Below are positions 39,101 through 47,190 of a stretch of DNA of 49,808 nt, piece by piece. This DNA comes from a virus: positions 1 through 49,808 of IMG/VR virus record IMGVR_UViG_3300043446_005271. One strand, written 5' to 3'. Each line of letters opens with the position of its first letter. Position 1 is the stretch's first letter. Under the pieces are notes generated by a model that searched no databases, had not been told where the DNA came from, and was given only the letters and a program-made list of their open reading frames with translations. Both the position numbers and the translations under genes were made by a program.

Positions 39101-41986
39101 ATAGAGGCAAAATCTTTTGCACAATCTTCATTAATTGGAGAAACTTTAGTTGATGAACCAAAAAATAGTATTACAAAAGAAACTATTTCTAAGAATTTAA
39201 TAGATGTGGGCGTTGGAATTGGTGTTACTAACATTGTTTCAACAAGTTCAACTATTCACACTATTCATACCTCAATTGATCATGGATTAAATCGTATCAC
39301 CAAAGTTTCAATTGCAAGTAGTGGACTTGGATATGGATTTGCATCTGCAGGAGATCTCTATAATGCACAATTGGTAGGTATTGGAACATCTATTACAGGA
39401 AAATATGCAACGGCAAAGGTAACAGTCAATGCGGCTGGTAATATTACCAACGTAGTTATTATGGATGGTGGTAGTGCTTATGGGATAGGAAATTCTTTAT
39501 CTGTTGTTGGACTCTCAACTTTTGCTGGATTTACTACTGCAATTGTAAATGTAACCAAAATTTATAATAATGTTGGAGACTCTATAAGAATTAATGGTGT
39601 AAGTTCAGAATCTTATTCATCTTTCAACAATCTTTATAGAATAACTGGAGTTGGTGTAGGATCTGCAAATAGTTTTACTGTAGAGTCTTCTGTTGGAGTT
39701 TCTACATGGGTTTCTAGCACTGGCATTGGATCAGTTGTAACTTCAAATTCAACAGCATATTTAACTGGAGAGACTTTAAGAATTAGTTCTCTTGTATATG
39801 ATAGAGTTAGTGGAATCGCTACAGTTATAACCCAAAACAGACATGGACTTAAGATTGATTCAAAAATTAGAATCGGTGGAGCAAATCAATCACTTTACAA
39901 TGGAGACTTTGTAGTTACAGAAAATGTTGGACTTACTTCATTTAGAGTTAAGATTGGAATAGGAACAACTGCACCAACAGCTACTGGAACACTATATGGT
40001 TATAGGGGAGGTGTAACTTCCAATGAAGGTATTGTTACAATTGATAATGAAAATTTAAATGGAAGAATGACATCAATTTATGCAGGAATTACGACTACTC
40101 TATATTCTGCAATAAATGATGTTACTACTGAAAGCATCACTCTTAATGGAATTGATAGTTTAGATGTTAAAATTGGAGATTATTTTGCAATCGATGATGA
40201 AATTGTAAGAGTAAAAACAACAGTTCCCAATAATATTAGTGCTGGAACTCCAATTTCAGTGTTTAGAAGTGTTCTTGGAACAAAAGCATCTACTCACATT
40301 AGCAATTCTGTTGTAAGAAAAATTCGTCCTCTTCCAGTAGAACTTAGAAGACACTCTATTTCTCGTGCATCTAGTCATACATTTGAATACGTTGGATTTG
40401 GTCCGGGAAATTATTCAACTGCATTTCCAGATAGACAAGATCGACAAATTTCTTCACAAGAGGAACTTTTAGGACAATCTACCAGAAAAAATGGTGGAAT
40501 AAACTTCTATACTGGAATGAATGATAAGGGTATTTCATATTCCGGAAACAAAAAACTAAGCACAGTAACCGGTCAGGAAGAAATCTTTGATACTCCTATT
40601 CAAACTATTACGGGCGAAGACATTTCCGATTTTCCAAGTATTAATGTCATCAGCGCAATTGAAGGTAATTTTGGACGTTCCATCACGATATCTGGAGGTT
40701 CAAATAAAAATTCAGTTTCTGAATTTAATGGTCCAGTAATTTTTACAAATAAATTAACTTCAAATTCGCCAAAAGGAATTGAGGCAAACTCTTTATATTT
40801 GCAAGGAGATGCTGTTGTTTCTAGAAAATTCACTGTGGGTGTTTCAACGCCAACATCTGCAGGAAATCCTGGTGATGTTGTTTATCTTGACAACCCAACA
40901 AAAACTGGATTTGTAGGGTGGATTTATACAAAAGAAAATGCATGGTTCCGTTTTGGTGCAATTAATGAAGCTAGTGTTTCAAACTCCCCAATTTTTGATA
41001 CTCTTGGAATTAATACTATCACTGCTGGAGCAAATAGATTATTAGTAAATTCCGGAACAAATCAATTCTCAGTCACTTCTTCTGGTGGAGTTGGGATAGG
41101 AACAACTGATAGAGGATTTAAATTAAATATATCTGGAAATGCCAACATTTCTGGAAATTTAAATATCTCCGGTGTTTTAACTGCATCTAATTTTGTAGGT
41201 GATGGTTCTTTAATTACAAATTTAAGTTTACCTGCTAGTGGATGGACTAATACTTCCAATGAAGTTTATAATACTGACTTCAAAAATGTTGGTATTGGAA
41301 CATCTGTTCCAAGATTTATGTTTGAGGTTGGGACAGTTGGAATGTCTTCAACAAGCATTTATGTCAATGGTCAAGCAAGATTTGTAGGTCTTATTACTGC
41401 AAATAATATTAATGTGAGTGGAATTATAACAGCAACTTCATACAATCTTCAAAGTTCTTCTGGAAGAATTACTGCTGGGATAATCACATCTACTAATTTG
41501 GTTGTAGGAACTTCTGGAACTGCTCTTATAACATCTAGTTCTAATATTGGTATTGGAACTCTTACACCAAGAGCAAAATTGGATGTTGAAGGTCTTACAA
41601 GACTTAAAACTTATTCCGAATCTATTACTACCCTGACAAGTGCATCTAATTTTGTTACTATTGATCTTTCAGTTTCACAAACATTTGAATTGACTCTAAC
41701 TGAAAATATAAACTACTTTGTAATTGTAAATCCACCAGCAAATTCATCTTCATTTACAATTAAAATAACACAAGGTTCAAGTGGTGGTTATACTGTTGAT
41801 TTGGATGATTTTAGAAATATTGGATTAAATTCAATTCCAGTATATTGGCCTGGTGGAGGTATTGTTCCAAATGTTACCTCAACTGCAAATAGAAGTGACA
41901 TTTATTCTTTCCGATTATTTGACGGTAACAATATGTCAACTGTTGGAATGTACGCCGTTGTGGTTGGACAAAACTTTATAAACTGA
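36122..41986 (+). CDS. Giant tail fibre / baseplate-associated structural protein
   Basis: A 1954-residue product. The N-terminus (GTVLYVNPNDLDATDSIENQGNS, RPFKTIQRALIESARFSY, TTIILYPGDHIVDNRPG) is the start of a pectin-lyase-like right-handed beta-helix, common in cyanophage fibres. The middle has repeated small beta domains with VTVxxxG and xxGxGTT turns. The last 400 residues carry the GIGTT...LNISGNANISGNLNISGVLTASNFVGDGS pattern that recurs in the last gene of the window. It is a likely receptor-binding or fibre network protein made late. Confidence 0.75.
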   Translation: MGLSRLNNFLKSARGTVLYVNPNDLDATDSIENQGNSLTRPFKTIQRALIESARFSYQKGLSNDRFNKTTIILYPGDHIVDNRPGFIPDGEGIFLRRDGTVTNDFPPYDLSTNFDLTNSANQLYKLNSIHGGVIIPRGTSIVGLDLRKTKIRPKYVPNPLNDNIEKSTIFRVTGGCYFWQFSLFDADPNGQCYIDYTTNLFVPNFSHHKLTCFEYADGVNEVSIDDEYITNRNFGRTDLEMYYEKVGLVYGQSSGRPIEPDYPSSGLDIEPKIDEYRIVGSTGFTVGIASIISGDGITPGTTVTVTTEDAVPGLDVDTPFRIEGVTADGYDGQFVVTEKISDTIIKYQVQNEPTLALSTSEGATLTLQSDTVSSASPYIFNISLRSVYGMCGILADGDKATGFKSMVVAQFTGIGLQKDDRAFVIFDEETGLYQDSSVPGNETLSNNSRSIHNPEWRNFHIKATNDAFIQNVSIFAIGYAEHFVTESGGDMSITNSNSNFGSKALVASGFKRNAFPQDDLGYITHIIPPKEVSLDEFTYEFNAIDVAKTISFGSTGNLYLYGQTNSDVYPDNVIEGYRIGARQNDRLNVLVSSSGTVTEYSSRIVMPQSQTSSEKSFNVTNNSNNVLTIGAHTLTNGEKIRFLSDIGKIPDGLLNNQVYYAITQVNDVGIGTTQIKVAKTLSESLTHTNTSPKNITFNTKGGSLKVVSRVSDKISGDIGHPIQFDTTRNQWYIRVASASTENGIYNVIVGLGTTALGEATSRTYIKRKKDNRSLSERIYRVRYVIPKDVGASNVRPPSDGYILQESNTSIGSTDGEVQTYFGSGSISNANDQRNFRFIANANWQSNIANVSTELPHNLTIGSQVEIINVESSLNPTGVGNSGFNGTFSVTGISSAKHFSFSLLDNPGSFANNTNSRDTTLPYFKKKEHNNTYYIFRNEQVQKFTPQVEDGIYYLTILNSSVIPSVNYFTDEKFSQNVKNLYPQLDKDNPVSDPIEAKSFAQSSLIGETLVDEPKNSITKETISKNLIDVGVGIGVTNIVSTSSTIHTIHTSIDHGLNRITKVSIASSGLGYGFASAGDLYNAQLVGIGTSITGKYATAKVTVNAAGNITNVVIMDGGSAYGIGNSLSVVGLSTFAGFTTAIVNVTKIYNNVGDSIRINGVSSESYSSFNNLYRITGVGVGSANSFTVESSVGVSTWVSSTGIGSVVTSNSTAYLTGETLRISSLVYDRVSGIATVITQNRHGLKIDSKIRIGGANQSLYNGDFVVTENVGLTSFRVKIGIGTTAPTATGTLYGYRGGVTSNEGIVTIDNENLNGRMTSIYAGITTTLYSAINDVTTESITLNGIDSLDVKIGDYFAIDDEIVRVKTTVPNNISAGTPISVFRSVLGTKASTHISNSVVRKIRPLPVELRRHSISRASSHTFEYVGFGPGNYSTAFPDRQDRQISSQEELLGQSTRKNGGINFYTGMNDKGISYSGNKKLSTVTGQEEIFDTPIQTITGEDISDFPSINVISAIEGNFGRSITISGGSNKNSVSEFNGPVIFTNKLTSNSPKGIEANSLYLQGDAVVSRKFTVGVSTPTSAGNPGDVVYLDNPTKTGFVGWIYTKENAWFRFGAINEASVSNSPIFDTLGINTITAGANRLLVNSGTNQFSVTSSGGVGIGTTDRGFKLNISGNANISGNLNISGVLTASNFVGDGSLITNLSLPASGWTNTSNEVYNTDFKNVGIGTSVPRFMFEVGTVGMSSTSIYVNGQARFVGLITANNINVSGIITATSYNLQSSSGRITAGIITSTNLVVGTSGTALITSSSNIGIGTLTPRAKLDVEGLTRLKTYSESITTLTSASNFVTIDLSVSQTFELTLTENINYFVIVNPPANSSSFTIKITQGSSGGYTVDLDDFRNIGLNSIPVYWPGGGIVPNVTSTANRSDIYSFRLFDGNNMSTVGMYAVVVGQNFIN

Positions 41987-41997
41987 GGTAAAAACTA

Positions 41998-44900
41998 ATG
42001 CCAGCAAATAATAAGCAGACTACTCTCGATCTTAATGGTCCTATTTTATCATTTATAGTACAACCTTCTTCAATTTCGGCTTGTGGTATTGTAACTTTTG
42101 TTGGAATTGCAACAGCAACTTTTCCATCACAAACACCTTCCAATTCAGCCACTCCAACAGGTTACATCTCTTACAAATGGTACGCTCAAGACACTCAATC
42201 ATCTACAGTTAAGTTAACTGATGGATCTTTTAATGGAGCAACTATTTCCGGTTCCTCAACTAATACTTTAACAATAGATTCTCCTGTTTATCTTAATAAG
42301 TATAAATTTTTTGTAGAAGCGGATTATATTCCTTCAGCATATGTAGTTTCTGGATCTGATGTTACTGCTGGTACTGCAAGATCTACCGGTAATGCTATTA
42401 ATGATCCAATAAATTCCAATACTGCAGTATTGACTGCATACCCAGAAATTACAATCATTCAACATCCAAGATCTGTTACATTGGAAGAATCTGTTTTGAG
42501 GATTATAGATGGTTCTGGGACTGATACGTATCTTAAATTAAAAGACACTCCTTTTTATAATGACTTTGATCCGGGAAAAATATATACAATTATTTCAAGT
42601 AATGATGTTAAAGTTGATGTCCAAGTTTCAGGTGCAGGTGGAGGTTCATCTTATGTTGGAGATGCAAAATCTGTTGGTGGTAACGGTGGTCTTTCTTCTG
42701 GCAAACTTACTCTCCTTGCTGACAAAGAATATAAGTTAATTGTTGGTGGTGCAGGAGGAAATTCTTTAGGAACTCCAGGTATTAATGGAGGTGGGAGTAA
42801 TACTAGAGGTGGTGGCGGCGGCGGTTATAGTGGAATATTTTTTGGATCCGTATCACAAAATAATGCACTAATAATCGCTGGTGGTGGCGGCGGTGGTGGA
42901 ACTTTATTTGGAACTAATTATATTTCTAATGTTTATCATGTGTTTAATAATAGTTTGAACAGGCACGAGTTAACACAAACTAGTCGAGATATTACTGTTA
43001 ACTATGTTGGAGCAAGTGCAGCTGATGGTTTACCTTGTAGTAATAATTTATCATATAAGCATTACCAAATAATTTTTAAAACTCCTTTTACGGATGATAC
43101 TTATTCTATTGAAATCACTAATATAGCACAACAAACTGCAGGTGGAGGATATAAAAGTATTAGCAATAGTGGAATATCAGAAAAAACTAAATTTGGATTT
43201 AGGATTTGGTTCTGTGCAAATGGATATAATAGTTATGTGAGATCTTTTTCTATTCGCACTAATGGTCTAAAGGAAGGATTTAACTATCAACAAGAGGCAT
43301 CTACTGGAGGTGATGGTGGAGGTTCTTCTGGAAAAAATTCCAATGCTATTGGAAGTGGTAAAGCAGGAACTCAGTCTTCTGGTGGTATAGGTGGCCAAGG
43401 TAATGGGACTCCTGGAAATCCTGGTACTATCCTGACCGGAGGATCTGGGGCTGGTGGCGGTGGTGGTGGATATTATGGTGGTGGAGGAGGAGTAATAAGT
43501 TCTAATTCAGCGTCTTTAACTGATGGTGGTGGAGGAGGAGGTTCTGGATATCTTCATCCAACATTAATTACTGATGGATCTACAAAACAGGGAGCAGGAG
43601 CATCTGCCTCAACTGATGGTTCAATATTACTTGATTTTGAACCAATTACTTCAACTGCTCAGGAATTTGAAGCAACTTTTTCTGTTAATGCTGAAGTAGA
43701 TGATGATTCTGACAATCAAATTTTATATCAATGGCAATTAAATGGTGTTGATTTGGTTGATGGAGCAAGCACAAAAGAAACCAAAAAAATAATTAGAATT
43801 CCATCAAATAAGTATGGATATCCAGCAAATTCCCTTTTAAGACTTCCTCTTTGGGACAAGAACTCAGATTCTGTTTTGGATTTAATCGACCTTACCAATG
43901 TTGCAAACACAGTTACTAATACCGGGGTATCATGGGTAACAGGTGGAGGAAAATTCTATAATGGATATGCATATTTTAATGGAAATTCGCATCTTGAGAT
44001 ATCTCCTACTTCTGATTTTAATTTTGGACTAGGTGATTTTACCGTAGAATCTTGGGTATATTTTACTCAAAGTGGAATTAATGAAATATTTTCTTGTGGA
44101 CCTTATACGACTGAGAGAAGTGCAACGTCAGCAAGATCCCAAAGTACATATCCAACTACAAATGATGGGTGGTATACTAGAAGTGGAGTACAACAAGATA
44201 ATCCATATACTAATGTAAGACAACTAGTAATTCGTTGGGGAGGAACTACAATTTATGATAGTTCCAAAAACACAAACATACCTATACCTTCAAGTAATTC
44301 TGGTGTAACTGTTGGAAATTATACTTATTTTCCAATTTCAGGGAGAACAGGCACTTCTCAATATGGATGGTCAAGCGATTACAATAATGCATTTAATGTT
44401 TATAGAGTTTCTTCTTCTTTTACGATTAGAAAAAATTTATCATCACAACTTGAGGCATCTGTAGCAGGAACTTTTGTTTCCGGTGGAACTTTAAATTTAT
44501 ATACTTGGCATCACGTAGCAGTGTCAAGAAAAGAAGGGTCTATTAAGTTGTTTATTGATGGAAAAACAGTTGCCACTCAATCTTGGAGAGATATAAACAT
44601 TAAGTCATCTTCTCCTGTTTTAATTGGAAAGGCATTGAATGCAATTCAAGAATATCCTATAGTTGGAAGAATGCAAGACTTTCAAGTATATGGAATTTCA
44701 AAATATACATCGGATTTTACTGTTCCTTTATCTGGAATGGTTGACTCAAGCCTTGTTTTGGATTTGCCTTTATGGGACGAAGGTACAGGAACTTTAAAAC
44801 TTACTGATTTATCTCCAAATAAAAAAACAATAACTGATGAGTTAACTTATGGAAAGTCGCCCTTATGGAATAAGGGTACTGGGAAATTTTATGGAGGTGC

Positions 44901-47148
44901 TGCTTATTTTAATGGAAAACATTATTTGAATGTTGGGTCAAGTCAAGACTTTAATTTTGGAACTGGAGACTTTACTCTAGAATTGTGGTGCAAATTTTCT
45001 ACATGGACTACTGCTACTACGGAAGTTTTAGTAAATGTTGGTGAAGGTGGTAGTGGTAGGGGAATACGGTTTGCATTATCTAGGAACAGTGTCGAAGGGG
45101 CCACTTTTTATCTCGCAGACATAAATTCGCGTAGATCAATTGGAACTGTTAGTAATTTGAAAATTGGAACTTGGAGGCATTTAGCAGTTTCTAAGTCTTC
45201 CACATCTGTCAAATTTTATGTTGATGGCAAATTAATATCATCTACAAATACTTCTTCGTGGTCATCTGGAATATTTGGTGGAGATTCGTATGGTTATATT
45301 GGATTGTTACGTGGTTCTGAACCAAATTATCCTCAATGTTATATGCAGGACCTTAAAATTTATAAAGGTCTCAATAAATATCCAACAGAATTTACTCCCA
45401 ACCAAAACTCTAGCATATCGCTTCAATCGGATACTTCCTCATATATTGAAAAATCTATTACTAGTGTCAGTGGATCCAAGACAAAAAATCTTACCATATC
45501 CACAGATGATGTTTCTTATAATTTGTTAAGATGCAATATAACACATCCAACAGCTTGTAATTCTCCATTATACACAAATAGTGTTGAGTATAATGTTATA
45601 TCGACATATCAAATTGCCCCAACAGTTGTTCCGGATGAACCTGTTACTCCCCGTGCTATTTTAGAAATGGAAGTTTATTATGCTAATGCGACAATGGATT
45701 CCAAAACTATTAATCTTTCTACTGAAGGATCATATTCGATATTTAGAACAGTAGAATCAGAATTAATACAAAATACTAATATTACATCTTCCGATACTAT
45801 TTGTTTATATGCAAAAGAGAGAGATCTTTATGTTGAAGTAGAAATGTATGGGTCTTCTGGATCTGGGGCTGGTGGCGGTGGTGGTAGTAATAATGGTGGA
45901 GAGGGAGGATATTCAAAAATTAGATTTTTGATGAAAAAGAATGAAGAATATATTTTGCGTGGAATTAAATCACAAGGTGCTCTTTGGTTATATAGAAAGG
46001 CAAAATTAATTGCTTGTGTTGGCCAAGGTGGATCTTCGGGAAAAGGTATCTCTAATAAAGTGGGCGACCGTGGCGGCCGAGGAGGTGGAGTTGGTGTAAG
46101 TGGCGAAAATGGATCAAATAAACTTGGAGTAGGCGGAAAAGGTGGCGTAGCAATACAGTCCGGACAATTATCAGGAAATGGAATTTTTGGTTCCTCATCT
46201 TCAGAAGTTTTTATATATCCAGAGGACTCAAGAGCCACAAGAAGTCAGACTGGAGGTGGTGGTAGAACAATTTCTTGTACAAAAGGTGTATATTGGAGGA
46301 AGCAAGGAAAAACTGCGTGTGAGGATCTGGGTAAAATAAAATTTTTCTTAGGTGATGGAACAGTAATTCAAAATAGTGCCCAAATTGACAGAGGATATAA
46401 GGATGGATATCCTATAAATCAAACTGGTGGTGCTGGACTTAGTTTTACTGGCGAAGGAGGGCATGGGGCAACAGGCGGAAATTCCGGAAGTGGGGATTCA
46501 CTTCTGGGTGCTGGCGGCGGTGGATCTGGATATCATGATGGATCAGTAAGTGTTATAGAAACAACTCTTGGTGGAAATTCATCAAGAAATACTAGATTTG
46601 TTATAAGGGATATAAGCGAAACTCCAAATGATTTTGGCGATTTCTACCAAGATTCTACAGGAAGAATATTAATATTTTCTGCTGCTACTGCAGGTAAAGA
46701 TCCAAGAACTCTTACAAAAACTATTGGAAAAGTTCTTCCTGGGACAGATGCATGTATTGATGATGCAAGATGGCAGAGATTTTTGGAACTTGCTGCAACA
46801 CAAGATTATCGTTTAACTGCTACTCTTGATGGAAGAACAACATCAATTACAAAAGCACAACCTTTTAATATTAGAAGAATGCTCAATGCAAATTATGTTA
46901 AACTCAAAACTAGTTTGACTGATTGGCAACTTGTTCAATATGCATATCCTCTATATTGTTTAGCATGGGACGAAACCAATCTTTCTTCTCCTGGATATGG
47001 TAGTGATTATTCTATTCTTTCTTGGTCAGGAACTAATTATTATTATGGATATTATGGAGATTCTTCTAACTCATTCTTTTCTACAACAACATATAGTCAT
47101 ACTACTGCCAATTACTGGATTCTTCCTCCAGGAGTTCCTGATTTTTAA
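41998..47148 (+). CDS. Giant adhesin with Gly-rich tracts and LamG-like lectin domains
   Basis: A 1716-residue product. Two Gly-rich regions (about residues 200-305 and 430-530, then 1285-1520) contain runs such as GGGGGGYSG. Two concanavalin/LamG-like domains appear at about residues 655-915 (AYFNGNSHLEISPTSDFNFG, FTVESWVYF, TWHHVAVSRKEGSIKLFIDGK) and 980-1140 (AYFNGKHYLNVGSSQDFNFG, FTLELWCKF, TWRHLAVSKSS). The C-terminal 140 residues end in a Tyr-rich segment. Lectin folds and Gly-rich loops suit polysaccharide receptor binding. It starts 11 nt after the preceding gene. Confidence 0.75.
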   Translation: MPANNKQTTLDLNGPILSFIVQPSSISACGIVTFVGIATATFPSQTPSNSATPTGYISYKWYAQDTQSSTVKLTDGSFNGATISGSSTNTLTIDSPVYLNKYKFFVEADYIPSAYVVSGSDVTAGTARSTGNAINDPINSNTAVLTAYPEITIIQHPRSVTLEESVLRIIDGSGTDTYLKLKDTPFYNDFDPGKIYTIISSNDVKVDVQVSGAGGGSSYVGDAKSVGGNGGLSSGKLTLLADKEYKLIVGGAGGNSLGTPGINGGGSNTRGGGGGGYSGIFFGSVSQNNALIIAGGGGGGGTLFGTNYISNVYHVFNNSLNRHELTQTSRDITVNYVGASAADGLPCSNNLSYKHYQIIFKTPFTDDTYSIEITNIAQQTAGGGYKSISNSGISEKTKFGFRIWFCANGYNSYVRSFSIRTNGLKEGFNYQQEASTGGDGGGSSGKNSNAIGSGKAGTQSSGGIGGQGNGTPGNPGTILTGGSGAGGGGGGYYGGGGGVISSNSASLTDGGGGGGSGYLHPTLITDGSTKQGAGASASTDGSILLDFEPITSTAQEFEATFSVNAEVDDDSDNQILYQWQLNGVDLVDGASTKETKKIIRIPSNKYGYPANSLLRLPLWDKNSDSVLDLIDLTNVANTVTNTGVSWVTGGGKFYNGYAYFNGNSHLEISPTSDFNFGLGDFTVESWVYFTQSGINEIFSCGPYTTERSATSARSQSTYPTTNDGWYTRSGVQQDNPYTNVRQLVIRWGGTTIYDSSKNTNIPIPSSNSGVTVGNYTYFPISGRTGTSQYGWSSDYNNAFNVYRVSSSFTIRKNLSSQLEASVAGTFVSGGTLNLYTWHHVAVSRKEGSIKLFIDGKTVATQSWRDINIKSSSPVLIGKALNAIQEYPIVGRMQDFQVYGISKYTSDFTVPLSGMVDSSLVLDLPLWDEGTGTLKLTDLSPNKKTITDELTYGKSPLWNKGTGKFYGGAAYFNGKHYLNVGSSQDFNFGTGDFTLELWCKFSTWTTATTEVLVNVGEGGSGRGIRFALSRNSVEGATFYLADINSRRSIGTVSNLKIGTWRHLAVSKSSTSVKFYVDGKLISSTNTSSWSSGIFGGDSYGYIGLLRGSEPNYPQCYMQDLKIYKGLNKYPTEFTPNQNSSISLQSDTSSYIEKSITSVSGSKTKNLTISTDDVSYNLLRCNITHPTACNSPLYTNSVEYNVISTYQIAPTVVPDEPVTPRAILEMEVYYANATMDSKTINLSTEGSYSIFRTVESELIQNTNITSSDTICLYAKERDLYVEVEMYGSSGSGAGGGGGSNNGGEGGYSKIRFLMKKNEEYILRGIKSQGALWLYRKAKLIACVGQGGSSGKGISNKVGDRGGRGGGVGVSGENGSNKLGVGGKGGVAIQSGQLSGNGIFGSSSSEVFIYPEDSRATRSQTGGGGRTISCTKGVYWRKQGKTACEDLGKIKFFLGDGTVIQNSAQIDRGYKDGYPINQTGGAGLSFTGEGGHGATGGNSGSGDSLLGAGGGGSGYHDGSVSVIETTLGGNSSRNTRFVIRDISETPNDFGDFYQDSTGRILIFSAATAGKDPRTLTKTIGKVLPGTDACIDDARWQRFLELAATQDYRLTATLDGRTTSITKAQPFNIRRMLNANYVKLKTSLTDWQLVQYAYPLYCLAWDETNLSSPGYGSDYSILSWSGTNYYYGYYGDSSNSFFSTTTYSHTTANYWILPPGVPDF

Positions 47149-47149
47149 T

Positions 47150-47157
47150 TATAAATA
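47150..47157 (+). promoter_or_regulatory. T4-type late promoter TATAAATA
   Basis: Exact consensus 33 nt before ATG 47191, in the 42-nt gap after the adhesin gene. Confidence 0.65.
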
Positions 47158-47190
47158 ACTAATAATCTAACTGGGGGAGAGTGAACCCAA

